Notes: generated by a model from the sequence alone, not told the origin. 64,000 nucleotides of DNA from Clostridioides sp. ES-S-0010-02 (GCA_020641055.1 CP067345.1:1295317-1359316); one strand, 5' to 3'; positions 1 to 9,365 are shown, numbered from the stretch's first letter. Numbers and translations are program-made.

Positions 1-1
1 T

Positions 2-1711
2 AATGGAAAAGGATATTCTTATATAGCTAATAGTAATGGTGATATTGTTTTAAATCCAAGTAGCAAAAACGCAAACTCTAATATGGAAAATTTATTTTCA
101 TATATAAATAAAAGTAATGCCTTATCAAAATCTACTCTTAATGATATGAAGTTAAATATAAAAAATTCTAAATCAGGTTCATTAAGTTATAATATGTCTG
201 GAAAAGGATATTATTTAAGTTATGCTCCAATAGGAATTAATGATTGGTATCTTTTTTCTGAAGTTCCTAGAACTGCTGTATCTGAAAAATCATATGCTAT
301 TATAAAACTTACACTATCAGCATGTATAGTTTTAATTGTGATATTTACATCATTAATAATTTATATCTTGATTATGCAAAAAAAGAGTAAGGAAAGGTTA
401 GAAGAATTTGCGTTTAAAGACAGTATTACAGGAATTGGAAATTCAAATAAATTTAATCTGGAAGGTGGTAAATTTTTATCCACTCATGAGAAAAAAAATC
501 TAGTTTTAATTTATTTTGATATAGATAAATTTAAGTTAGTAAATGATAGATTTGGATATGAAGAGGGAGATCGAGTATTAAGAAAAATTGCAGAGATGAT
601 TGAAAATATGTTTAAAGAAGAGTCTGTATTTTCAAGAATTTCAAATGATAATTTTGCTATAATATTTGAAAAAAAGAAGGATAAAGAATCAGTTATAGAG
701 ATATGTGAAATTATGCGTAAAAAATTATCTATGATAAAAACTAGCTTAGATGTAGAACTTAATCTGATACCATCTATAGGAGTGTATTTTATTGAAGAGG
801 GAGAAACAAATATATCTACTTGTCTTGATAAGGCTATGATTGCAAAGACTACAGTAAAAAGAAAATACTTAAAAGTGTATGAAATTTATGCTGAGAATTT
901 AAAGGAAACTCTTATAGAAGAACGTGATATTGAGCAAGAGATGCACGATGCTTTAAAAAATGAACAATTTAAGGTGTATTTGCAACCTAAAATTGAATTA
1001 TCTACAGGTAAAATAGTAGGTTCTGAAGCTCTTGTACGTTGGCAACATCCAAAAAAGGGATTAATAAGTCCAGGTGTGTTTATTCCTATTTTTGAAAAGA
1101 ATGGTTTTATAACAGAATTGGATATGTTTGTATTTATTCAAGTTTGTAAAAACTTTAAACGTTGGGAAAATGAAGGCTTACCTAGATTTCCTATATCAGT
1201 AAATTTATCAAGAGTACATCTTGAAAATCCAGACTTTATAGAAAAGTTTGAAAACATTGCAAAAGAATATGATATTGAACCAAATTTAATTGAAATTGAA
1301 CTAACAGAGAGTGCAATATTTGATAATACAAAAATGTTATTTAAAATAATGCAGAATTTAAAATCTGTAGGATTTAAAATATCTATGGATGATTTTGGCT
1401 CAGGGTATTCTTCTTTAAATATGCTTAAAGATATGCCAATTGATGTATTGAAATTAGATAGACAATTTTTTATAACAGTAGAAGATACAAAAAAGAGTCA
1501 AATTGTGGTTTCAAGCATTGTTCAGATGGCAAAGCAACTTGATATAAAAGTTGTTTCAGAGGGAGTTGAAACCTTAGAACAAGCAGAGTTTTTAAGATTT
1601 ATAGGATGTGATATGGCTCAAGGCTTTTTATTTGCAAAACCAATGCCAATAGAAGAATACGAAAAGTTGATATTAAATAGGAATGATATTGAAGGTATGA
1701 GTACAAATTAA
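2..1711 (+). CDS. Membrane-bound cyclic-di-GMP phosphodiesterase, degenerate GGDEF plus EAL (5' partial)
   Basis: The frame is open from base 2 through the ATG at 83, so the gene begins upstream of the window. Numbering from the Met at 83: the end of an extracytoplasmic Cache-type sensor precedes a transmembrane segment at about 71-98. A GGDEF-fold domain spans roughly 105-275, and an EAL domain about 285-535. The GGDEF signature is replaced by SNDNF (187-191), so diguanylate cyclase activity is unlikely. The EAL domain keeps EALVRW (315-320), N374, E406, DDFGSGYSSL (436-445), KLDR (457-460) and SEGVE (492-496), the residues expected of an active metal-dependent phosphodiesterase hydrolysing c-di-GMP to pGpG. 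I infer a sensor-controlled phosphodiesterase in which the dead GGDEF may bind GTP allosterically, as in other proteins of this build. A hairpin terminator follows. Confidence 0.9.
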   Translation, partial: NGKGYSYIANSNGDIVLNPSSKNANSNMENLFSYINKSNALSKSTLNDMKLNIKNSKSGSLSYNMSGKGYYLSYAPIGINDWYLFSEVPRTAVSEKSYAIIKLTLSACIVLIVIFTSLIIYILIMQKKSKERLEEFAFKDSITGIGNSNKFNLEGGKFLSTHEKKNLVLIYFDIDKFKLVNDRFGYEEGDRVLRKIAEMIENMFKEESVFSRISNDNFAIIFEKKKDKESVIEICEIMRKKLSMIKTSLDVELNLIPSIGVYFIEEGETNISTCLDKAMIAKTTVKRKYLKVYEIYAENLKETLIEERDIEQEMHDALKNEQFKVYLQPKIELSTGKIVGSEALVRWQHPKKGLISPGVFIPIFEKNGFITELDMFVFIQVCKNFKRWENEGLPRFPISVNLSRVHLENPDFIEKFENIAKEYDIEPNLIEIELTESAIFDNTKMLFKIMQNLKSVGFKISMDDFGSGYSSLNMLKDMPIDVLKLDRQFFITVEDTKKSQIVVSSIVQMAKQLDIKVVSEGVETLEQAEFLRFIGCDMAQGFLFAKPMPIEEYEKLILNRNDIEGMSTN

Positions 1712-1749
1712 AAAACTTAGTACAAAATGAAATAAAGATTTGTAAGAAG

Positions 1750-1785
1750 AGTGAACTTTGTATAGTCAAAGTTCACTTTATTTAT
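1750..1785 (+). terminator. Intrinsic terminator after the GGDEF/EAL gene
   Basis: A perfect 11-bp stem (1750-1760 with 1767-1777) closes a 6-nt loop and runs into a T-rich tract. Confidence 0.75.
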
Positions 1786-1969
1786 GTAAAAATACTTTGG
1801 TATAAAAATATGAATTAGGTTTAGAGTATTACTTTACATTATATGGAGCATATAATATTTTCTAAAAGAGATATAATTTTTCCGTGGCTAGAAGTTTTTA
1901 ATTTGAGTGTAACAGTTTGTGAATATAAGAATATCAGCAATTATGCAAGTACTTAAGGGAGGAAAATTT

Positions 1970-2068
1970 TTGAGTAATATAACAATTAGGGAAATGGTAA
2001 ATGATGAAAGAAAGCTTGTTTTGGTGGAAAGCGTATTTGGGATTACAGTAAAGTACTGTCATTGTTGA
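1970..2068 (+). CDS. Possible 32-residue small protein or gene remnant
   Basis: A TTG codon at 1970 follows a strong AGGGAGG-type ribosome binding site (about 1956-1962) at suitable spacing and opens a 32-codon frame ending in TGA at 2066-2068. The predicted peptide starts MSNITIREMVNDERK and ends with two cysteines around a histidine (KYCHC). It lies alone in a 538-base gap between two terminators. I do not recognise it. It may be a real small protein, the degraded start of a longer gene, or chance. The rest of the 1712-2249 gap shows only the two hairpins. Confidence 0.3.
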   Translation: MSNITIREMVNDERKLVLVESVFGITVKYCHC

Positions 2069-2095
2069 CAATCATAATTTCTGTGGGAATACTAT

Positions 2096-2155
2096 AAAAA
2101 AGAGAGCTTCTATTATGATTTTTAAAAATCATTTAGAAAAACTCTCTTTTTTATA
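2096..2155. terminator. Bidirectional terminator between small ORF and ychF
   Basis: An 11-bp A/T-flanked stem (2096-2106 with 2142-2152) encloses a second small palindrome around 2115-2132. Runs of A on the left and T on the right would let it act on both strands, ending ychF on the minus strand. Confidence 0.7.
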
Positions 2156-2249
2156 AAATCTAAATAGCTATTATAATATAATAGAAGTTTCTATTATTCT
2201 AATTTTCTTATTGTAATACAATAGTTAAGATTGTAGATAAATAAGCATT

Positions 2250-3347
2250 TTAAACATTAAATCTAAATAATATTACGTCTCCATCTTTAACTATGTATTC
2301 TTTACCTTCTAATTTAACTAATCCTTTTTCTTTTGCAGCTGCCATAGTACCATGTTCAACTAAATCATTAAAAGCAATTGTTTCAGCCCTGATAAATCCT
2401 CTTTCTATGTCAGAATGTATCTTTCCTCCTGCTTGAGGTGCTTTACTTCCAATCTTTATAGTCCATGCTCTGACTTCTTTTGGACCAGCTGTTAAGAATG
2501 AAATTAGACCAAGTAAGGCATAAGATGATTTTATAAGTTTATCAAGCCCTGATTGTTCAAGCCCTAATGTTTCTAAAAATTCTTTCTTTTCTTCAGCAGA
2601 ATCAAGTTCAGAAATTTCTGCTTCTATTTGTGCACATACAACAACAACTTCAGCATCTTCTGTTTCTGCAAATACTTTAACTTGTTGAACATACTTATTA
2701 CTTTCTCCATCATCTGCCAAATCATCTTCTGATACATTTGCAGCGTATATTACAGGTTTAGATGTAAGTAAATCTAATGAATTTACAAAGCTTTGTTCAT
2801 CTTCTGTAAATTGCATAGTTCTTACACACTTACTATTTTCTAAAGTAGCCATGATTGAATTTAACAAATCAAGCTCAGAAACTAAAGTTTTATCAGCTTT
2901 AGCGGCTTTTTGAGTTTTATGAATTCTTCTTTCAAGAATCTCTATATCAGAGAAAATTAATTCTAAATTTATAGTTTCTATATCGCGAAGTGGTTCAACA
3001 GAACCATCTACATGTATAACATTTTCATCTTCAAAACATCTGACAACATGTACGATTGCATCAACTTCTCTTATATGTGATAAAAATTTATTTCCTAAGC
3101 CTTCTCCTTTAGAAGCACCTCTAACTAAACCAGCTATGTCACAAAATTCTATAGCAGTAGGAACTATTTTTTCAGAGTTGTACAATTCTTTTAGTTTATC
3201 TAATCTTTCATCTGGAACAGATACAACTCCAACGTTTGGGTCTATTGTACAAAAAGGGTAATTTGCAGATTCTGCGCCTGCTTGAGTTATTGCGTTAAAT
3301 AGTGTGCTTTTACCTACATTTGGTAAACCAACTATACCTAATTTCAT
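2250..3347 (-). CDS. ychF: Redox-responsive ATPase/GTPase YchF (Obg-like family)
   Basis: The 365-residue product has the expected length for YchF/OLA1. The N-terminal Walker A is GLPNVGKST (about 7-15). The switch region includes DIAGLVRGASKGEGLGNKF (about 69-87), a coiled-coil arm follows around 130-200, and a C-terminal TGS domain includes RAWTIKIGSKAPQAGGKIHSD. The family binds ATP in preference to GTP, associates with ribosomes and has been tied to stress and redox responses. The start is preceded by a GAGAGGA ribosome binding site on the minus strand. It is convergent with the upstream genes and divergent from yfmF, so it appears monocistronic. Confidence 0.95.
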   Translation of the reverse strand: MKLGIVGLPNVGKSTLFNAITQAGAESANYPFCTIDPNVGVVSVPDERLDKLKELYNSEKIVPTAIEFCDIAGLVRGASKGEGLGNKFLSHIREVDAIVHVVRCFEDENVIHVDGSVEPLRDIETINLELIFSDIEILERRIHKTQKAAKADKTLVSELDLLNSIMATLENSKCVRTMQFTEDEQSFVNSLDLLTSKPVIYAANVSEDDLADDGESNKYVQQVKVFAETEDAEVVVVCAQIEAEISELDSAEEKKEFLETLGLEQSGLDKLIKSSYALLGLISFLTAGPKEVRAWTIKIGSKAPQAGGKIHSDIERGFIRAETIAFNDLVEHGTMAAAKEKGLVKLEGKEYIVKDGDVILFRFNV

Positions 3348-3662
3348 ATTAATCGTCCTCTCTCTTATTCTTTTTATATTCTTTATATAACTTTAAACAA
3401 TCAATCTATGGGATTGTAAAATTGTTTTAATTATAGACATACATATTGATTATACATCATATATATGAAGCTTGTAAACTAGACTTTAAAGCAGACTGCT
3501 CTAAATAACTTTATATTTAAATTTAAATAAAAATATTACTTTTAGAAAATAATAAAAAGGATATAATTAAATAGAAGGTTTTTATATATAAGTATATACA
3601 ATCAAAAAATGAATAAATTTCAATTTTAAAATTGATGTTTAAATAAAAAATAGGAGGTACAT
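3348..3662. other. Divergent intergenic region ychF/yfmF
   Basis: These 315 AT-rich bases must hold the promoters for ychF (minus) and yfmF (plus). A TATAAT at 3562-3567 is a plausible -10 for yfmF, but no good -35 sits at standard spacing. A short palindrome AGCAGACTGCT lies at 3490-3500. Nothing else was recognised. Confidence 0.4.
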
Positions 3663-4928
3663 ATGGTTAATACTAAGAAAATAATAAATTTAGGTAATAA
3701 TATTAATTTGACTTTGATAAAAACAGAAAAGTTTAAATCAAATCTTATAAGTTTGTATGTTCAGAGATTGTTGGATAAAAAAGAAACTACAAAAAATGCT
3801 TTGATACCATCAATAATAGCAAGTGGAAGTGAAAAATATCCTAGTGCCAGAGCAATATCCAATAAACTAGATGATTTATATGGTTCGTCTATGGGAGCTG
3901 ATGCTGTAAAACGTGGAGAGCGTCAAGTACTAAGTTTTAAAATAATTAATATAAGTGAAAAGTATTTAGATGAAAATATATTTGAAGAAGTAGTAGAATT
4001 TTTTAATGAAGTAATAAATAATACACTTGTTGTAGATGGTGGATTTAAAGAAGAATATTTAAATATTGAAAAAGAAAATTTAAGAGATAAGATACAATCA
4101 ATAATAAATGATAAAAAAGAATATGCACAAGATAAATGTATAGAAGCTATGTGTGGAAATGAAAGATACAGTATAAGTGAGTTTGGTTACGAAGATGAAA
4201 TAGATAACATAACTTCAAAAGAGCTATATGAGCATTATAGAAATATACTTAAAACATCTCCAATAGACATAGTTGTAGAAGGTAATTTTGATGAAGATAA
4301 GGTTGTAGACATAATAAGTAAGAATTTAAAATTCGAAAGAGAAGATATTATAGATATACCAAAAGAAGATTTCATAAAACATGTAGATGAAGTAAAAGTA
4401 ATAGACGAAAAAATGGAAATAACTCAAGGTAAATTAGTTATGGGGTATAGAGCAAATGTAGATTATGTAGATAATGATAAATATTATGCCCTTGTGGTCG
4501 GAAGTAATGTATTAGGTGGTGGTCCACACTCTAAACTATTTGTGAATGTAAGAGAAAAGGAAAGCTTATGCTATTATATTTTCTCTTCAATAGAGAAGTA
4601 TAAAAGTATTATGCTTATATCATCTGGAATAGAAACTAAAGATTATGATAAAGCTGTAAAATTAATAAAAGAACAATTAGAAAGTTTAAAAGCAGGAGAT
4701 ATATCTGATGAAGAGTTAGAAAATAGTAAGCTTGCTTTAGTTAACTCTATGAAATCTATAACAGATAATATAGGTGGAATGTCTGATTTTGCTTTTTCTC
4801 AGTCTATGGCAAAGACAAATTCTGAAGTAGAAGACATAATATCTAGCATAGAGAAAGTTACTAAAAAAGATATAGTTGAGGCTGTAAAAGATATAGAACT
4901 TGATACTGTATACTTTTTAAGAAATTAA
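3663..4928 (+). CDS. yfmF: M16-family peptidase-like protein YfmF
   Basis: This 421-residue protein has the two-lobed M16 architecture but lacks the HxxEH zinc motif in its first lobe (the matching stretch reads ALIPSIIASGSEKYP). It is therefore likely the non-catalytic partner of the next gene, as in mitochondrial processing-peptidase pairs. Conserved C-lobe features include the glycine-rich segment GSNVLGGGPHSKLFVNVREK followed by CYYIFSS. In Bacillus subtilis, YfmF and YfmH have been linked to 5-aminopentanol modification of elongation factor P; transfer of that role here is inference. The ribosome binding site TAGGAGGT lies just upstream. The stop codon overlaps a potential ATG of the next gene, so the two are co-translated. 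Confidence 0.88.
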   Translation: MVNTKKIINLGNNINLTLIKTEKFKSNLISLYVQRLLDKKETTKNALIPSIIASGSEKYPSARAISNKLDDLYGSSMGADAVKRGERQVLSFKIINISEKYLDENIFEEVVEFFNEVINNTLVVDGGFKEEYLNIEKENLRDKIQSIINDKKEYAQDKCIEAMCGNERYSISEFGYEDEIDNITSKELYEHYRNILKTSPIDIVVEGNFDEDKVVDIISKNLKFEREDIIDIPKEDFIKHVDEVKVIDEKMEITQGKLVMGYRANVDYVDNDKYYALVVGSNVLGGGPHSKLFVNVREKESLCYYIFSSIEKYKSIMLISSGIETKDYDKAVKLIKEQLESLKAGDISDEELENSKLALVNSMKSITDNIGGMSDFAFSQSMAKTNSEVEDIISSIEKVTKKDIVEAVKDIELDTVYFLRN

Positions 4929-4942
4929 TGGAGGAGATGTCT

Positions 4943-6229
4943 ATGGAAAAAATAGTTAATGATATATTAAGAGAAGAAGTTTATTATGAAAAATTACAAA
5001 ATGGCTTAGATGTATATTTTATGCCAAAGAGAGGCTTTACAAAAAAATATGCTATTTTAGCTACTAATTATGGTTCAAATGACTTAGAATTTATTCCAAT
5101 AGGAGAAGATAAAAAGATTAGAGTAAATGAAGGAATTGCACATTTTTTAGAACATAAGATGTTTGAACAACCTGATGGAGGAGATGCTTTTGAAAAATTT
5201 TCTAAATTAGGTGTAAGTGCAAATGCATTTACTAACTTTACAATGACAGCATACTTATTTTCAGCTACGGAAAATTTTTATGAAAGTTTAGAGCACTTAA
5301 TTGATTATGTTCAAACACCTTATTTTACAGATGAAAATGTTGAAAAGGAAAAAGGGATAATAGCACAAGAGATAAAAATGTACAATGATGATCCAGACTG
5401 GAATGTGTATTTTAATTGTCTAAAGGCTATGTATGTAAATTATCCTGCTAGAATTGATATAGCTGGTACAGTAGATAGTATATATAAGATAACTAAGGAA
5501 GAACTATATAAGTGTTACAATACTTTCTATAATCCAGGAAATATGGCTTTGTTTGTTGTAGGTGATTTGGATGTAGAAAAGGTAATAGATGTAACTAAAA
5601 AAGCAAACAATTATGATGTGGATAAACTTTCTAAGAATATAGAAAGATTTTATCCTGAAGAACCAGCAACTGTAAAGGAAAAAGAAGTTATAGAAAAGTT
5701 TCCTATATCTATACCTATGTTTAACATAGGTTTTAAAGATAATAATGTAGGTGTAAAAGGAAAAGAACTTTTACGTAAAGAAATTGTAACTGATATCCTT
5801 ATAGGTATGTTATTTAAAAAGGGCAGTAAACTTTATGAAGATTTGTATATGCAAGGTCTAATAAATGAAAATTTTGGAGCTGGATTTTCATCTCAAGTAG
5901 ACTATGCTTTTAGCGTAATTGCTGGAGATTCTAAGGAACCTAAAAAAGTAAAAGAGATAATTCTTGAATATATAGAAAGAGCTAAAAAAGAAGGATTATC
6001 TAAAGAGGAGTTTGAAAGAACTAAAAAGAAAAAAATTGGTTCATTTATTAAATGTTTTGATTCTATAAACTTTATAGGAAATAGTTTTATATCTTATATC
6101 TTTAAAGATATAAATATATTGGATTATTTAGATATTATTAAGGCTGTTGCTTTTGAGGAAGTTGAAGAGAGATTAAAAGAACACTTTAAAGAAGAGTATT
6201 GTGTTATTTCTATTGTAGAACCTAAGTAG
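4943..6229 (+). CDS. yfmH: M16-family zinc peptidase YfmH
   Basis: Catalytic partner of YfmF. Numbering from the ATG at 4943, HFLEH at 67-71 is the inverted zinc motif, with the distal glutamate in EKEKGIIAQEI near residue 143. The C-terminal half is a second M16 lobe. An in-frame ATG overlaps the yfmF stop at 4928, but the GGAGGAG immediately after it makes a well-spaced ribosome binding site for the ATG at 4943, giving 428 residues; I prefer that start. The pair forms a two-gene operon ended by a hairpin at 6373-6405. Family knowledge links the pair to EF-P maturation; the true substrate here is unknown. Confidence 0.88.
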   Translation: MEKIVNDILREEVYYEKLQNGLDVYFMPKRGFTKKYAILATNYGSNDLEFIPIGEDKKIRVNEGIAHFLEHKMFEQPDGGDAFEKFSKLGVSANAFTNFTMTAYLFSATENFYESLEHLIDYVQTPYFTDENVEKEKGIIAQEIKMYNDDPDWNVYFNCLKAMYVNYPARIDIAGTVDSIYKITKEELYKCYNTFYNPGNMALFVVGDLDVEKVIDVTKKANNYDVDKLSKNIERFYPEEPATVKEKEVIEKFPISIPMFNIGFKDNNVGVKGKELLRKEIVTDILIGMLFKKGSKLYEDLYMQGLINENFGAGFSSQVDYAFSVIAGDSKEPKKVKEIILEYIERAKKEGLSKEEFERTKKKKIGSFIKCFDSINFIGNSFISYIFKDINILDYLDIIKAVAFEEVEERLKEHFKEEYCVISIVEPK

Positions 6230-6372
6230 AACGTTTGAATATTACAAATAAGTAGCTAAAGGCCAAATAGTTAATTTTGATACTTGTTTTATTTAGGTAG
6301 CAAGTGATTTTGTTGAATATACTTATACAAATTAAGTTAGTAAAAATTAAATATTATTAATAAAAATTTGTA

Positions 6373-6408
6373 GAGAGATTGGTGTATAATATACACCAAT
6401 TTCTTTGC
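6373..6408 (+). terminator. Terminator after yfmFH
   Basis: A perfect 10-bp stem (6378-6387 with 6391-6400) closes a 3-nt loop and is extended by AGAGA pairing with TTTCT, followed by T-rich sequence. Confidence 0.7.
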
Positions 6409-6466
6409 TTGTAAATAATTTATGCATAATTTTGTTGAGACAGCATGTATAATATATTTTAAGTAT

Positions 6467-6514
6467 TTGTAGAATCAACATCAATATGTTTTGTAGAATT
6501 AACATTAATATGTT
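6467..6514. repeat. Two 24-bp tandem repeats upstream of lgt
   Basis: Units at 6467-6490 and 6491-6514 differ at two positions, both C to T. They sit within the 369-base gap before lgt, just upstream of a TATAAT at 6527-6532. The gap otherwise holds the yfmFH terminator and AT-rich sequence. Confidence 0.8.
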
Positions 6515-6598
6515 ATCATAATTTAGTATAATTACAATTAATTGTAAACATGGTGTATTGCTTTGGAAATATTTTAATTAAGATAAAGAGGTGGAGTT

Positions 6599-7345
6599 AT
6601 GGATAGAGTCGCATTTACACTGTTTGGGATAGACATAATGTGGTATGGAATACTTATGGCTAGTGGCATGATTTTGGGAACTTTAATAGCAATAAAAGAG
6701 TCGAAAAGAGTTGGGCTTAAAGAAGATGATGTATTAAATATAGCTATCATAGCAATTCCTGTTGGATTAATATGTGCAAGAATATATTATGTTATATTTA
6801 ATTGGAGTTATTATGCTCAAAATCTATTTCAAATACTTAATTTCAGAGGTGGTGGACTTGCTATACATGGAGGGTTAATAGGTGGAATCTTAGCTGGCTA
6901 TATATACACTAAGGTTAAAAATATTAATTTCTTAAAAATGGCTGATACTGTCATACTTGGAATGCCTTTAGCACAAGCTATAGGAAGATGGGGGAACTTT
7001 ATTAACGGAGAAGCTCATGGAGGTACAACTAATTTACCATGGGGAATAATGGTTGATGGAGTAAAGGTTCATCCAACTTTTCTATATGAGTCTATATGGG
7101 ATTTTGGAATATTTATAGTTTTATTATTGTTTAGAAAAAATAAAAAATACGAAGGACAAGTTATAGTGACTTATATAACCCTTTATTCAATAGGAAGATT
7201 TTTTATAGAAGGACTAAGAACAGATAGTTTAATGTTAGGACCACTTAGAATGGCTCAAGTGATAAGTTTAGTTGGTGTTATTGGTGGTATAATAGCACAT
7301 ATTTATTTATCAAAGAGAAATAAAAGCAACAGTATTGAAGAATAA
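6599..7345 (+). CDS. lgt: Prolipoprotein diacylglyceryl transferase
   Basis: Transfers diacylglycerol from phosphatidylglycerol to the lipobox cysteine of prolipoproteins in the cytoplasmic membrane. The 248-residue product is a polytopic membrane protein with the family signatures FRGGGLAIHGGLIGG (about 81-95) and AIGRWGNFINGEAHGG (about 126-141); these carry the essential histidine and the arginine/asparagine lipid-binding residues. A further conserved segment is HPTFLYESIWD. The ATG follows GAGGTGGAG. The solute-binding lipoprotein at 22.5 kb is one likely substrate. rsmH starts 29 bases downstream, suggesting co-transcription. Confidence 0.95.
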   Translation: MDRVAFTLFGIDIMWYGILMASGMILGTLIAIKESKRVGLKEDDVLNIAIIAIPVGLICARIYYVIFNWSYYAQNLFQILNFRGGGLAIHGGLIGGILAGYIYTKVKNINFLKMADTVILGMPLAQAIGRWGNFINGEAHGGTTNLPWGIMVDGVKVHPTFLYESIWDFGIFIVLLLFRKNKKYEGQVIVTYITLYSIGRFFIEGLRTDSLMLGPLRMAQVISLVGVIGGIIAHIYLSKRNKSNSIEE

Positions 7346-7374
7346 TTTAAATAGTAAGTTTGAAGGAGGTAGTT

Positions 7375-8310
7375 ATGGAATTTCATCATGTATCAGTTCT
7401 TTTAAATGAATGTATAGAAAATTTAAAGATAAAACCAGATGGAGTATATGTTGACTGTACTATGGGTGGTGCAGGACATTCCAAAGAAATAGTAAAAAAA
7501 TTATCAGATAAAGGATTATTTATAGGGTTTGACCAAGATAAAAATGCTATAAATACAGCAAGAGAAAGATTAAGTGAATATGAAAGCAGAGTAAAATTTG
7601 TTCATAGCAATTTTGAAAATATAAAAGAAGAATTGGAAAAAATCGGAGTTTATAAGATAGATGGTGTATTAGCAGATTTAGGAGTTTCATCTCATCAACT
7701 TGATGAAGCTGAGAGAGGATTTTCTTATATGCAAGATGCACCACTTGATATGAGGATGGATGTTAGGTGTGAATTTTCAGCATATGATGTTGTAAACACC
7801 TATGCAGAAGATGAGCTAGCTAAGATAATTAAAGATTATGGTGAAGATAACTGGGCTAAACGTATAGCTAAATTTATAGTTGAGGAAAGAGTGAACAAAC
7901 CAATAGAAACTACAGGTGAATTGGTTGATATAATTAAAAAAGCTATTCCTAAAAAAGCTAGAATAGATGGGCCTCATCCAGCTAAAAGGACTTTTCAAGC
8001 TATACGAATAGAAGTAAATAATGAACTTGGAGTAATTACAAAAATGATAAATGATGCCTCTTCTATAATGAATGAAGATGGTAGAATTTGTATAATAACA
8101 TTTCATTCGTTAGAAGATAGAATAGTAAAGAATGCATTTAAATATCTCGCATCAGATTGTATATGCCCACAGCATTTACCAATATGTCAATGTGATAAAG
8201 AATCTGAAGTAAAAATAATAACTAGAAAACCAATATTACCTAGTGCTGAAGAAATAGAAGTAAATCCACGTTCAAGAAGTGCTAAATTGAGAGTAGCGGA
8301 AAAAATATAA
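7375..8310 (+). CDS. rsmH: 16S rRNA (cytosine1402-N4)-methyltransferase RsmH
   Basis: SAM-dependent methyltransferase acting on 16S rRNA C1402 at the ribosomal P site. The N-terminal [11 protein letters not shown] and SAM-binding loop [14 protein letters not shown] are characteristic. [15 protein letters not shown], the DMRMD region, [18 protein letters not shown] and the C-terminal [13 protein letters not shown] are also conserved. A longer frame from a TTG at 7360 is possible, but AAGGAGGT at 7363-7370 positions the ATG at 7375 perfectly, giving 311 residues. In many Firmicutes this gene opens the division/wall cluster after mraZ. No mraZ is present here, and lgt is the upstream neighbour. 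Confidence 0.95.
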   Translation: MEFHHVSVLLNECIENLKIKPDGVYVDCTMGGAGHSKEIVKKLSDKGLFIGFDQDKNAINTARERLSEYESRVKFVHSNFENIKEELEKIGVYKIDGVLADLGVSSHQLDEAERGFSYMQDAPLDMRMDVRCEFSAYDVVNTYAEDELAKIIKDYGEDNWAKRIAKFIVEERVNKPIETTGELVDIIKKAIPKKARIDGPHPAKRTFQAIRIEVNNELGVITKMINDASSIMNEDGRICIITFHSLEDRIVKNAFKYLASDCICPQHLPICQCDKESEVKIITRKPILPSAEEIEVNPRSRSAKLRVAEKI

Positions 8311-8485
8311 TTTATATAGTTTGAGAGTAAGGACTAGCGATGTAATAAAATAATAAACTTCTTAATTATAGTTAAAACCTATTATAGTTTTTATTAGAAT
8401 AGAAAACAACTATGATATAATCGACAATATAGAAAAATATTTTCTGTTATAATATAACTAAAGTAGATATTAGGAGTGGAGAAAA

Positions 8486-9169
8486 ATAGAGAATAAGCAT
8501 AAAAAATTATTAATAAAAATTTGTATTATATTGGGGGTATTTGGTATTTACTTTTTTATACCTCCTGTTAAAAAAATGGTAAATCAGATGATATTTTATC
8601 TGAGTATGTTAAATCTAGATGCAATTAAGGAGTACATATTATCATTTGGAGTTTGGGCACCGATAATATCATTTGCACTTATGATATTACAATCAATAGC
8701 TGCACCTCTTCCTGCATTTTTAATTACTTTTGCAAATGCAGCCTTATTTGGATGGGTAAATGGTGCTATACTGTCATGGATTAGTGCAATGGCAGGTGCT
8801 GCAATTTGTTTTGTAATTGGAAGATTTTTAGGTAGAGATGTAGTTGTAAAACTTACAAGCAAATTTGCACTAGAAAGTATAGATGGTTTTTTTGATAAGT
8901 ATGGAAAACATACGATTTTAATTGCAAGATTGCTTCCTTTTATATCTTTTGACCTTGTGAGCTATGCAGCAGGTCTAACATCCATGAGTTTTATATCTTT
9001 CTTTATAGCTACTGGAGTAGGACAATTACCAGCAACCATTGTATATTCTTATGTTGGTGGTATGTTGACTGGTGGAGCTAAAGTCATGATGACAGGACTT
9101 TTAATATTATTTGCTTTAAGTGTATTGATTTATATGTTAAAGAAAATATATAGTGATAAAAATAAATAA
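8486..9169 (+). CDS. TVP38/TMEM64 (DedA-like) family membrane protein, probable ATA start
   Basis: A polytopic membrane protein of the VTT/SNARE-associated-Golgi superfamily, with the re-entrant core QSIAAPLPAFLITFANAALF and GRFLGRDVV, then RLLPFISFDLVSYAAGL. Members are linked to lipid scrambling or flipping and membrane homeostasis; the substrate here is unknown. The conventional start would be TTG at 8531, but that has no ribosome binding site and would cut the first membrane helix. AGGAG at 8472-8476 lies nine bases before ATA at 8486. Reading from there gives a positive N-terminus and complete helix (MENKHKKLLIKICIILGVFG), 227 residues. No ATG, GTG or TTG lies between that site and 8531 in frame. 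A terminator follows. Confidence 0.8.
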   Translation: MENKHKKLLIKICIILGVFGIYFFIPPVKKMVNQMIFYLSMLNLDAIKEYILSFGVWAPIISFALMILQSIAAPLPAFLITFANAALFGWVNGAILSWISAMAGAAICFVIGRFLGRDVVVKLTSKFALESIDGFFDKYGKHTILIARLLPFISFDLVSYAAGLTSMSFISFFIATGVGQLPATIVYSYVGGMLTGGAKVMMTGLLILFALSVLIYMLKKIYSDKNK

Positions 9170-9180
9170 AAATTAGTGTA

Positions 9181-9230
9181 AAATCTATAGGTTTGAATTC
9201 AAGAATTAGTGAATCTATAGATTTTTTGTT
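9181..9230 (+). terminator. Terminator after the TVP38-like gene
   Basis: A perfect 10-bp stem (9181-9190 with 9215-9224) is followed by a run of T. Confidence 0.65.
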
Positions 9231-9365
9231 GTGTATAGAAAAAATTACAAATAGATTGTGTAACAGTGTATTAATTTAGCGATGAAATTTTAAAGGAAGA
9301 GATATGATTAATAACAAATATAGTATAGAGGAAAATCTAAAAATCTATATTATCGGGGTGATAAT

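Noticed and set aside
1750-1777. AGTGAAC-containing hairpins at 1750, 40657 and 60457 as one dispersed repeat family
   Set aside because: Similarity is limited to a few bases in stems with different loops and lengths; convergent terminator or hairpin composition explains it.
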